Source: CAZPCZ01 sp964585225
GTDB taxonomy: Bacteria > Patescibacteriota > Patescibacteriia > JACPHY01
Length of the DNA: 7,889 nt
Direction: 5' to 3'
Assembly (NCBI GenBank): GCA_964585225.1
Contig: CAZPCZ010000065.1
Span: 1-7,889, forward strand
Shown: one piece after another, positions 1-6,288 of the stretch
Layout of the letters: the number at the start of each line of letters is the position of its first letter
Numbering within the stretch: position 1 is the stretch's first letter
Notes under the pieces: generated by a model
Databases searched by the model: none
Told to the model about the DNA's origin: nothing
The model's input: only the letters and a program-made list of their open reading frames with translations
Position numbers and translations under genes: made by a program

Positions 1-2
1 AG

Positions 3-695
3 ACGATCGGCGCGAGGATCGGATCGGTGCGGAAGATCGTCGGCACGGCGATCGTCCGCCAGCCGTGGATCCGCGACCAGTTCGCCTGGTTCGAGCTCCA
101 CAAGCTCGAAGGAGTGCTCATCTCCTGCGGGATCCGCGACGAGCAGGCGCGCGCGCTCCTCGCGTCGCTCCATCAGAGCGGACGGATGCGCTTCCTCATC
201 CAGGACGCGCGCCGTGAGCTCTGTCGGACCGGCGCGCAGTTCGCGGAGGCGGAGGCGACGAGCGCGTGGTCCGATGACCAGCGGCTCGCGTGGGACGCGG
301 CGTGCGTGCGGATGCTCTCCGCTCCGGTGGCCGGCACGACGACGATGGTTCCGGCACCACCAGTCGCGAGCGTGCCGTCGCCAGCCGTCCCAGGAGCACC
401 GCCAGCCGCGTCGCCATCGACCGGCTGTAGCCAGGAGCTTGGGACACAGCGATCGGCGATGGCCGATCGTTCGCTCGGTGCCGACGCGTGGATCGCGTAC
501 GGGCGCACGCTCGCCGCGTGCGGACCGGATACGAACCCGTGGGATACACTCCGCCTCGCTGGCGGCCGCGAGCAGTTCATCAACGACTACGTCGTGCCGT
601 TCATTAACGGCGACGTCGCGGTGGGATCACCGTTCCAGCGGCAGCATGCGGACCTCTACGAGCGCATCGTGACCGCGTGGGATCTGGGGGGGTAA
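3..695 (+). CDS. Unrecognised protein, 3' part, with C-terminal domain shared with the next gene
   Basis: The reading frame is open to the left edge of the window, so this is most likely the 3' part of a longer gene. A GTG at 27 is the first possible start inside the window, but no convincing ribosome binding site precedes it. Counting from that GTG, the visible part has three sections. Residues 1-98 are a soluble, Arg-rich, probably helical region that I do not recognise. Residues 99-133 are a Pro/Ala-rich linker. Residues 134-222 form a compact domain with motifs AYGRTLAACGP, NPW, YVVPFINGD and YERIV. About half of that domain is identical to the C-terminus of the 935-3352 protein, and both share two Cys (here C134 and C165). 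The N-terminal regions of the two proteins do not align. A hairpin terminator follows 29 bases after the TAA. Function is unknown. The link to the neighbouring envelope protein suggests, but does not prove, a common system. Confidence 0.85.
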   Translation, partial: TIGARIGSVRKIVGTAIVRQPWIRDQFAWFELHKLEGVLISCGIRDEQARALLASLHQSGRMRFLIQDARRELCRTGAQFAEAEATSAWSDDQRLAWDAACVRMLSAPVAGTTTMVPAPPVASVPSPAVPGAPPAASPSTGCSQELGTQRSAMADRSLGADAWIAYGRTLAACGPDTNPWDTLRLAGGREQFINDYVVPFINGDVAVGSPFQRQHADLYERIVTAWDLGG

Positions 696-724
696 AACGC
701 GGGCAGAACCTCCCGGTTCAATGG

Positions 725-757
725 AAGGGCAGCTCTCAGGCTGCCCTTCTTCGCTTT
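725..757 (+). terminator. Intrinsic terminator of the first gene
   Basis: A perfect 9-bp stem, AAGGGCAGC (725-733) with GCTGCCCTT (740-748), has a 6-base loop and lies 29 bases after the stop codon. The tail is CTTCGCTTT rather than a plain T run. The other two terminators in this window have a related tail, CTTCACTTT. Confidence 0.85.
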
Positions 758-779
758 GCTTAGCGCACGTCAGCACCCA

Positions 780-808
780 TTGACATTCGCCGGTTAGCAT
801 GGTAGGGT
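780..808 (+). promoter_or_regulatory. Sigma-70-type promoter of the VWA membrane gene
   Basis: There is a consensus -35 TTGACA (780-785), a 17-base spacer and a -10 TAGGGT (803-808) that keeps the T1, A2 and T6 positions. It lies between the preceding terminator and the 935 start codon, and predicts transcription from about 815 with a leader of about 120 bases. The layout matches the promoters at 3409 and 7578. Confidence 0.65.
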
Positions 809-901
809 CCGATGATCCAGCCAGTATCGTTTCCGCTTCACTGCGGTATGATATTTCGAGTTGGAGCACCTTTCCATCATCCAAACAAACACGTACAACC
901 T

Positions 902-928
902 GCGCCAGCATCTGGCGCTTGGGAGGAG
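902..928 (+). promoter_or_regulatory. Leader hairpin abutting the Shine-Dalgarno site
   Basis: A perfect 7-bp inverted repeat, GCGCCAG (902-908) and CTGGCGC (912-918) with loop CAT, ends two bases before the strong ribosome binding site GGGAGGAG (921-928). That site sits six bases from the ATG at 935 and decides the start codon. The upstream leader also contains GATGAT (811-816) complementary to ATCATC (876-881), so the leader may fold. A role in controlling translation is inference. Confidence 0.5.
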
Positions 929-934
929 AACGTC

Positions 935-3352
935 ATGCAACTGTCCGATATCCCGACCTGGCTCCTCCTCATCGGAGGCGCCGCGCTGTGGTTGTTCCTC
1001 GGCGCGGTGTTCGGCTCGCACGGCGAGCGGATTCGAACGACGATCCGAGCCGCGTGCCACGCGGTCGCCGACGCGCTCCGCGACGCCGCAACGGCGGTGC
1101 TCTCGTGGGCACGGTGGTGCTTCACGAACACCGAGCGGTTCATCCAGTGGCTCGGTGACCGACTCCCCAAGTGGGAGGACGCACAACCCACGTCGCCGTC
1201 GGCCGCACCGGCGGATGCGACGTCGGAGCTCAACCCGACCATCGCCGCGCTCGCCGCGGTCGCGCTGCTCTTCGCGGTCGCACTGAACGGGTACCTCCTG
1301 TACGAGATCACGCCCGACCTCTTCTCGTTCTCGCCGAACGATCTCAAAGAAGGCGCGGGGCGATTCATCTCGCTGCTCGTGCCGCTCACGATTCTCGCCG
1401 GCGAAGTGCTCGGCGGCATCCTCGTGAAGTCCGAGCAGCGGCGGCGGGCAGCCGGGAATACCGAGGCGTCGACGCGCGTCCCGTGGGTCGTGTTCCTGTT
1501 CTGCTACGGCGTCGAGCTCGCCGCCGGCATCCGCCGCGCGGTGAGCTACCTCGAGTCCGCCTCGCCGTTCGCCGACGAGGCGACGCACATCACATGGGAT
1601 TCCGCGGCGACCGCCGCGCTCTGGGCGATCCTCGCCGGTGGCATCCCGTGGGTGATCTTCCTCCTGTCGCGGTACGTCGAACCAGCACTCAGCCGGAGCG
1701 ACGCCGCACGGGGGTTCATCCGGTTCGTCGGTCAGCTCCTCCGGTTCAGCGCGACGCTCCTCGCCGTCGTCATCGCCGCGCTCGTCGTGTCGCTCGCACT
1801 CGGCCTCGGCGGCGTCGTGACCGGTCTCACCGGTTGCGTCGCACACATCCTGAGCGGTGCGGTGCGGTACGTCGTCTACGGCGTGCTGTTCGTCATCGTC
1901 GTCGCGTTCATCGACGCGTCGGGGATGACCGTCTCGTGGTTCCGAGGATGGCGTCGCACCGCGCCGCCGGCAGCGCCGACGGCCGTCGTCATGCTCGTCC
2001 TGACCGCCGCGCTCCTCGGCACCGGTTGCGGGCGCTCGAACGCCCGGCCGCCGCGGTCGGATCGGAAGTTCGCGACCGTGTCGGTGTCCGACTTGAAGCC
2101 GGCACCGACGCCCGAGTCGTTCGACGACGTCGCGAACGTCAACCTCCCGAAGTACCTCGGGGAGCACCACAAGGTCGTCCAGGTGCTCGAGCCGAAGCTC
2201 CACGTGTGCCTCGCGGACGTCACCGCGAGCGTGGACCTCGAGCTCCGCCGGGCGCTCCTCCGCAAGTGCGCGGAGCTCGTCTCGGAGCTCTCGCCGAGTC
2301 AGGGGCCGGAGACGACCGGTGTCGTCGTGCCGATCGTGGACGCGGCGCTCACCTCGAAGCTGCTCGTCGAGCGGCTCGACGGCGTAGATGTTCCGGTCCG
2401 ATGCGCGACGAACCCGCCGATCCCGGAGTTTCCGTCGCGTTCGACCGTGACGGACGCGAAGATGAAGAGCATGCGCGCGTCGTTCGAACGGGCGGAGCGG
2501 GACTGCATGGAGTCGGTCGGTCGCGCGTATGCGATGGCGACGCGGACGCGGGATGAGCAGCGCGGCGAGTTCATCAGCCGCGTCATCCGCGAGCTCGGCA
2601 ATCGGGTGTACGCGCGGACGGACATCCTCGGTGCGCTCGGCTACGTCGCGGAGTTCGTCCGCGCGGAGCGCGCCCGCCTCGGCCGCGGGCTCCAGGTCCG
2701 GTTGTCGATCATCTCGGACCTCGAGGACGACGCGAACGGCTGCTCGTACGCCCGTGGGAAGGTGAGCTGTCCGGCAGCGCCGATGCGCGCCACGCGGACG
2801 CTCCTCCAGGACCCGAGCACCCGGTACCAGATCCACCAGGTGCTCCAGTCCACGATCGCGAGCCGTCGCGGGAGCGCGTACGCGGAAGCGAAGGGGGCCA
2901 CCGAGGCGCGGCAGCGGGCATGGCGCGAGTTTTGGGTGGCGATCGCACCGGACCACGTCGAACCGTTCACGTTCACCGCGCCAGTCGGCCGTCGGGCGAC
3001 CGTCGGACCACCGTCGGCGGTGGACCCCGGGACGAGCCCGGGGCACAGCGATCCGAGCGCGGCGGGAAGCGTGACACCGTGCGCGCACGTTGACCTTCTT
3101 CGTGCGAAGCACGAGGCGGTCGAGCGTCAGACGCTCAGCGCAGCGGACTGGCTCGCGTACGGCCGCGCGCTCGCGAGCTGCGGGCCGCGGACGAAGCCGT
3201 GGGAGGCGCTGAGTCTCCCGGGACGCGAGCGGTTCCTCGATGCGTACGTCATCCCGTTCGTGAACGGGGACGCCAGTCAGGGTTCGCTGTTCCAGAACGA
3301 GGAGCCGGCGGCGTACCAGCGCATCGTCCGCTCGTGGAACATCGAGGGGTAA
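935..3352 (+). CDS. Polytopic membrane protein with extracytoplasmic VWA-like domain
   Basis: The start at ATG 935 (805 residues) is chosen because GGGAGGAG lies six bases upstream. The in-frame ATG at 812 lies at the predicted transcript start and has no such site. Hydrophobic segments lie near 8-28, 101-124, 144-165, 183-204, 225-246, 267-294, 309-329 and 347-364. Positive loops (29-80, 166-182, 247-266, 334-341) place the N-terminus outside and everything after residue 365 outside. The last span ends in LLGTGCG, which resembles a lipoprotein lipobox. Residues about 420-600 look like a VWA metal-binding domain: D428-x-T430-x-S432 for the DxSxS motif, T562 in RTDILGAL, and D595 in IISDLED. 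Six Cys in this region, including C603 and C612, fit an extracytoplasmic location. A Pro/Gly-rich linker (about 680-712) leads to a tail domain, 716-805, shared with the preceding gene. The gene has its own promoter and terminator. VWA domains typically mediate protein-protein contacts; the partner is unknown. Confidence 0.9.
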   Translation: MQLSDIPTWLLLIGGAALWLFLGAVFGSHGERIRTTIRAACHAVADALRDAATAVLSWARWCFTNTERFIQWLGDRLPKWEDAQPTSPSAAPADATSELNPTIAALAAVALLFAVALNGYLLYEITPDLFSFSPNDLKEGAGRFISLLVPLTILAGEVLGGILVKSEQRRRAAGNTEASTRVPWVVFLFCYGVELAAGIRRAVSYLESASPFADEATHITWDSAATAALWAILAGGIPWVIFLLSRYVEPALSRSDAARGFIRFVGQLLRFSATLLAVVIAALVVSLALGLGGVVTGLTGCVAHILSGAVRYVVYGVLFVIVVAFIDASGMTVSWFRGWRRTAPPAAPTAVVMLVLTAALLGTGCGRSNARPPRSDRKFATVSVSDLKPAPTPESFDDVANVNLPKYLGEHHKVVQVLEPKLHVCLADVTASVDLELRRALLRKCAELVSELSPSQGPETTGVVVPIVDAALTSKLLVERLDGVDVPVRCATNPPIPEFPSRSTVTDAKMKSMRASFERAERDCMESVGRAYAMATRTRDEQRGEFISRVIRELGNRVYARTDILGALGYVAEFVRAERARLGRGLQVRLSIISDLEDDANGCSYARGKVSCPAAPMRATRTLLQDPSTRYQIHQVLQSTIASRRGSAYAEAKGATEARQRAWREFWVAIAPDHVEPFTFTAPVGRRATVGPPSAVDPGTSPGHSDPSAAGSVTPCAHVDLLRAKHEAVERQTLSAADWLAYGRALASCGPRTKPWEALSLPGRERFLDAYVIPFVNGDASQGSLFQNEEPAAYQRIVRSWNIEG
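3025..3043. repeat. REP-like palindrome inside the linker of the VWA gene
   Basis: A perfect 7-bp inverted repeat, CCCCGGG (3025-3031) and CCCGGGG (3037-3043), has loop ACGAG. It encodes part of the linker (residues about 697-703) just before the shared tail domain. It resembles the CCCGGGnCnAGCCCGGG palindromes dispersed in many alpha-proteobacterial genomes, usually between genes. The first gene's linker lacks it. A repeat origin is inference from a single copy. Confidence 0.45.
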
Positions 3353-3364
3353 CGAAAGCAACTG

Positions 3365-3397
3365 GAGGCGGTCCGCAAGGGCCGCCTCTTCACTTTT
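3365..3397 (+). terminator. Intrinsic terminator of the VWA gene
   Basis: A 10-bp stem, GAGGCGGTCC (3365-3374) with GGGCCGCCTC (3379-3388), includes one T-G wobble. It is closed by a GCAA tetraloop of the GNRA type and followed by TTCACTTTTT. It starts 12 bases after the stop codon. Confidence 0.9.
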
Positions 3398-3407
3398 TCC
3401 GTCCGCC

Positions 3408-3446
3408 ATTGACAACTCATCGTCAATGCGCTACCCTCTGGGTAGC
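3408..3446. promoter_or_regulatory. Two inverted repeats overlapping the operon promoter
   Basis: ATTGAC (3408-3413) is mirrored by GTCAAT (3422-3427) across eight bases, covering the -35. GCTACCC (3430-3436) is mirrored by GGGTAGC (3440-3446) across TCT, covering the -10 and predicted start. Both are perfect and could be operators for dimeric repressors. No regulator is encoded in the window, so function is inferred from position only. Confidence 0.4.
3409..3437 (+). promoter_or_regulatory. Promoter of the penicillin-binding protein operon
   Basis: The promoter consists of -35 TTGACA (3409-3414), a 17-base spacer and -10 TACCCT (3432-3437, TAnnnT form). Transcription would start near 3444, giving a leader of about 30 bases to the ATG at 3474. 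It begins right after the previous terminator. Confidence 0.75.
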
Positions 3447-3460
3447 CATTTCCCAACCAA

Positions 3461-3467
3461 AGAGGTG
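3461..3467 (+). promoter_or_regulatory. Ribosome binding site deciding the PBP start
   Basis: AGAGGTG lies six bases before ATG 3474. The longer in-frame start at 3426 lies upstream of the predicted transcription start, inside the promoter, so 3474 is preferred. Confidence 0.75.
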
Positions 3468-3473
3468 AAGCAC

Positions 3474-5759
3474 ATGGCAGGATACCTCCGACGTGCCGTC
3501 CGCCTTGGCGGACTCGTCATCGTCGCGACGGTCGCTGCCATTGGCTGCGCCGTCGCGGGATTCGCATTCGTCATCATCCGGCAGGCTGCCCGTGAGCTGC
3601 CGACGCCGGTCGCGCTCCGTGAAGAGCGCCTCGTTGCCGATACGATCGTCGTCGATCGCGATGGTCGCCGGATCGCCGCGCTCCGCCGCGGGGACATGCA
3701 CCGCGAGGTCGTCCCGTACGAGGCGATGAATCCCGTCATCCGCGACGCGGTCGTCGCATCGGAAGATGAGCGGTTCTGGACGCACCATGGGATGGACCCG
3801 TACGGGGTCGCCCGCGCGTTCGTCCGCAACGTGACGAACGGCCGACGCCTCCAGGGCGGCTCGACGATCACGCAGCAACTCCTGAAGCTCACCATGCTCC
3901 AGGGGCGGCCGCCGTTGCTCCGGAAGGTCGAGGAGGCGATGCTCGCGCAGCGTTTCGAGCGGCTCCTCACGAAGGAGCAGCTCCTCTCGCTCTACCTCAA
4001 CGCGGTGTACCTCGGCGGTGGGAACGCCGGCGTCGAGGCCGCGAGCCGCGATCTGTTCGGGATTCCGTCATCGCAGGTGTCGCTCAGTCAGGCCGCGCTC
4101 CTTGTCGGCGCGATCCCTGCGCCATCCAACCGGTCACCGCTCTGCGAACCGGAGACTGCGCGGCAGCAGCAACGCCGGGTGCTCCGTCGCATGGTGGAGG
4201 CTCGACTGCTCGCAGCGTCCGTGGCGGATCGGGTTGCCGCGGAGCCGATCCGGTTCCGCCTCGCCGGCGACGGGCTCTCGGATGCGGACGTTGCGTCCGT
4301 GCTCGACCTCGTCGCTATCCAGCGTGTCCAGAGCGCGGTTTTGAACACCTCGATTGACCTCCCGCTCCAGCAGCGCGCGCTCGTCGCACTCCGTGCGACG
4401 CTCGATGGGTACGCGCGCGCTCGCGGTGAACATCGTGGTCCGCGTTTCCTCCTCAACGCTGCGGTGCGCGAGCGTTGGCTCGCCGACCTCCACACGTTCC
4501 GGGAGACGCTGCGGGAGTGGGGGACCGGTGTGCGAGAGTTCCTCGTCTACGACCTCCGGCAGGTGGCGCCGTCAGCCACGCCGTCGTCGCCGTGCCGGTA
4601 TGGGAGCGCGATGTTCCGCTCAGCGGTGCCGCATGGCTTCGCGAGCGGCGTCGTCGTCTCGGTGGACGCCGAGATCGCGACGCTCGACCTCGGGGACCTC
4701 CGCGGTACGATCTCCGCAGCCTCGATCGCGTGGACCGGGAAACCGCTCCAAGCGGTCACGCCCGTCGGAGCGATCGTTGATGTACGGCTCCCCGATGCGC
4801 TCCCGCGCGAACGAGGCCTCCTGCCCAAGGGCTCCGGCCCGGAGGGTGCGACCGTCATGGTCGACCTCATCCCACGTCCGGTCGTCGAGGGCGCAGTCGT
4901 CGTCCTCGATCCGCGGACGCGCGAGATCCTCGCGCTCGTCGGCGGCACCGAGCCCCGGCGGGGGAGCTACAACCGCGCCCTTCGCGCGCGTCGGCCAATC
5001 GGGTCCACCGTGAAGCCACTCGTGTTCGCGGCAGCGATCGGCGCCGGCGCGCTCGACCTCGAGGCCGAGCTCCACGACGTCGCCTACCGCTACGTGAATC
5101 CGGAGACCAGAGCGACATGGGAACCAGAGAACTGGTACGACGAGCACCTCGGGCCGCTGTCGGTTGCTGATGCGATCGCGCGGTCCGTGAACATGGCGGC
5201 GATCGAGGCCGCGTTCACGGTCGGGGTCGATCGCGTGACGAACTTCATCGAGGAGGTGAGCCCGGTCGCGGCCGTGCGCCCGGATCCCTCGATCGCGCTC
5301 GGGGCGCTCACACGGACGCCACTCGAGCTCGCGAACGCCTTCGCAACGTTCGCCGACCACGGCCGCGTCGCCCCCGTACGCTTCCTCGCCTCGGTTTCTC
5401 CCCCTCTTGCAGAGGTGGAGTCAGAGGGGGTGCGTTCCGGAACAACGGTGCTCGATCCTCAGCTCACCCGAGTGATGGATCAACTGCTCACCGCTCCGAT
5501 CACGCACCCGCACGGCACCGCTCGTCGGCTCGCGAAGCTCAACCTCGGCATCCGCGGGAAGACCGGGACGACGGACGGTGCGCGCGACGCGTGGTTCGTC
5601 GGGTACACGCCTTCGCTCCTCGTTGCGGTGTGGATCGGGTACGACCAGCCGCAGCGGCTCAAGACCCCGCGGCGCGAAGAGAGCGGCGGGACGCTCGCGG
5701 TGCCAGTCGCTGAGGCGATCTTCGCGCAGCATGCAGACCGGAGGGAGGTGAAACCATGA
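3474..5759 (+). CDS. mrcA: Class A penicillin-binding protein (PBP1A-type)
   Basis: This is a bifunctional peptidoglycan synthase that polymerises lipid II glycan chains and cross-links the peptides outside the cytoplasmic membrane. It has 761 residues. A single N-terminal span (about 12-35) follows the positive stretch YLRRAVR. The glycosyltransferase family 51 domain (about 50-245) shows the catalytic motif E97-D98 in EDERFWTHHG, then QGGSTITQQL (127-136), the RKVEEAMLAQR stretch and NAVYLGGG. A mid-region (about 385-465) resembles the OB-fold insert of PBP1A. The transpeptidase domain (about 472-750) has S511-T-V-K514, S571-V-N573 and K696-T-G698, so all three penicillin-binding motifs are intact. 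A short palindromic repeat encodes residues 641-653, between SVN and KTG. The gene overlaps the next one by ATGA, implying translational coupling. The family assignment is firm; the symbol mrcA is by domain layout. Confidence 0.96.
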   Translation: MAGYLRRAVRLGGLVIVATVAAIGCAVAGFAFVIIRQAARELPTPVALREERLVADTIVVDRDGRRIAALRRGDMHREVVPYEAMNPVIRDAVVASEDERFWTHHGMDPYGVARAFVRNVTNGRRLQGGSTITQQLLKLTMLQGRPPLLRKVEEAMLAQRFERLLTKEQLLSLYLNAVYLGGGNAGVEAASRDLFGIPSSQVSLSQAALLVGAIPAPSNRSPLCEPETARQQQRRVLRRMVEARLLAASVADRVAAEPIRFRLAGDGLSDADVASVLDLVAIQRVQSAVLNTSIDLPLQQRALVALRATLDGYARARGEHRGPRFLLNAAVRERWLADLHTFRETLREWGTGVREFLVYDLRQVAPSATPSSPCRYGSAMFRSAVPHGFASGVVVSVDAEIATLDLGDLRGTISAASIAWTGKPLQAVTPVGAIVDVRLPDALPRERGLLPKGSGPEGATVMVDLIPRPVVEGAVVVLDPRTREILALVGGTEPRRGSYNRALRARRPIGSTVKPLVFAAAIGAGALDLEAELHDVAYRYVNPETRATWEPENWYDEHLGPLSVADAIARSVNMAAIEAAFTVGVDRVTNFIEEVSPVAAVRPDPSIALGALTRTPLELANAFATFADHGRVAPVRFLASVSPPLAEVESEGVRSGTTVLDPQLTRVMDQLLTAPITHPHGTARRLAKLNLGIRGKTGTTDGARDAWFVGYTPSLLVAVWIGYDQPQRLKTPRREESGGTLAVPVAEAIFAQHADRREVKP
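5395..5432. repeat. C5/G5 palindromic repeat, copy A, inside the PBP gene
   Basis: The element is 38 bases long. A left arm CTCCCCCTC (5398-5406) is mirrored by GAGGTGGAG (5412-5420) with one mismatch across TTGCA, followed by GAGGGGGTG (5424-5432). It aligns to copy B at 5969-6008, with about 32 of 38 positions identical and one 2-base gap. Here it is read as VSPPLAEVESEGV, in a loop between the SVN and KTG motifs. It stays in frame and leaves the catalytic motifs intact. Confidence 0.6.
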
Positions 5760-6226
5760 CCGGCATCCTGAAACGCCTGGCCGTCATCCTCTGGGCCGTC
5801 TCCGGCTTCATCGGGATCGGCGCGCTCTCGGCCTCCCTCTGGCTCGAGCGCGAACTAGCCCGCACGAGCCGAGCGAGGCCGATGGTGCAGTTCACCGACG
5901 CGGATCAGCGCGTCGAGCGAGACTGCCCGCCGATCTTCCGACCGATCGATGCGTCGAGACGAAATGAGTTTCTCCCCCTCCCGCCTGGAGGGGGAGCGAG
6001 AGGGGGTGGGGAGCAACGGCGCATGCTCCGCATCAGCCAGCTCCTCACGCTCATCGAGGCGGGCGTCGCGACGCCGGACCTCGAGCGGGAGTTCTGCGCG
6101 GAACTCGAGGTGCTCTCGGCCGAGGCGTACGATCGCCTCGCCGCGGTCAACCCCGCATTCGCCCCAGCGACCGCGCAGGTGTGCGAGGTCATCCTGCGCG
6201 CGAGTGATGCGGGTGCCGAAGAATAA
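5756..6226 (+). CDS. Small single-span membrane protein coupled to the PBP gene
   Basis: The product is a 156-residue protein that I do not recognise. Its ATG overlaps the TGA of the PBP gene (ATGA), with a strong GGGAGGTG site (5743-5750) inside the PBP coding end. Co-translation is therefore likely. A membrane segment (about 8-30) follows TGILKR, which predicts a short cytoplasmic N-terminus and an outside C-terminal part with C57, C114 and C143. Residues 91-150 look helical. Residues 72-85 (Pro/Gly-rich) are encoded by a palindromic repeat and are probably not a functional domain. By context it could be an accessory factor or partner for the peptidoglycan synthase, but nothing in the sequence itself names a function. 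A terminator follows 7 bases after the TAA. Confidence 0.82.
   Translation: MTGILKRLAVILWAVSGFIGIGALSASLWLERELARTSRARPMVQFTDADQRVERDCPPIFRPIDASRRNEFLPLPPGGGARGGGEQRRMLRISQLLTLIEAGVATPDLEREFCAELEVLSAEAYDRLAAVNPAFAPATAQVCEVILRASDAGAEE
5969..6008. repeat. C5/G5 palindromic repeat, copy B, inside the small membrane gene
   Basis: The element is 40 bases long. Its perfect 10-bp stem pairs CTCCCCCTCC (5972-5981) with GGAGGGGGAG (5987-5996) around CGCCT, and is followed by GAGGGGGTG (6000-6008). The first 12 bases equal those of copy A. It is read here in a different frame, as FLPLPPGGGARGG, so the conservation is at DNA rather than protein level. Confidence 0.65.
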
Positions 6227-6233
6227 AAGAAGA

Positions 6234-6269
6234 GAGCCCCCCGATGACCGTCGGGGGCTCTTCACTTTG
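6234..6269. terminator. Bidirectional terminator between convergent genes
   Basis: The stem pairs GAGCCCCC (from 6234) with GGGGGCTC (6253-6260). It extends by GA/TC next to one unpaired C, around a short loop. On the plus strand it is followed by TTCACTTT. On the minus strand it is followed by the T-rich TCTTCTTTTATT. It lies between the stop at 6226 and the convergent stop at 6289, so it can serve both genes. Confidence 0.9.
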
Positions 6270-6288
6270 CGGGGAGGTTTCCTGCAGA

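Noticed and set aside
847..852. TATGAT as an alternative -10 box for the VWA gene
   Set aside because: No acceptable -35 lies 16-18 bases upstream.
812..934. Upstream ATG start for the VWA protein
   Set aside because: It would lie at the predicted transcript start and add 41 residues without domain character; the ATG at 935 has a strong Shine-Dalgarno site.
1991..2035. Internal start giving a separate lipoprotein (ATG 1991 to LLGTGC)
   Set aside because: There is no ribosome binding site before it, and the positive stretch a signal peptide would need lies upstream in the same continuous frame, so a fusion is more likely than a separate gene.
1171..2556. 461-codon plus-strand frame overlapping the VWA gene
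   Set aside because: It is an Arg-rich shadow frame without a ribosome binding site.
794..3415. 873-codon open frame on the minus strand opposite the VWA gene
   Set aside because: Its product is a low-complexity Arg/Glu/Asp-rich string typical of antisense frames in GC-rich genes. The plus strand has spans, domain motifs, a ribosome binding site, a promoter and a terminator.
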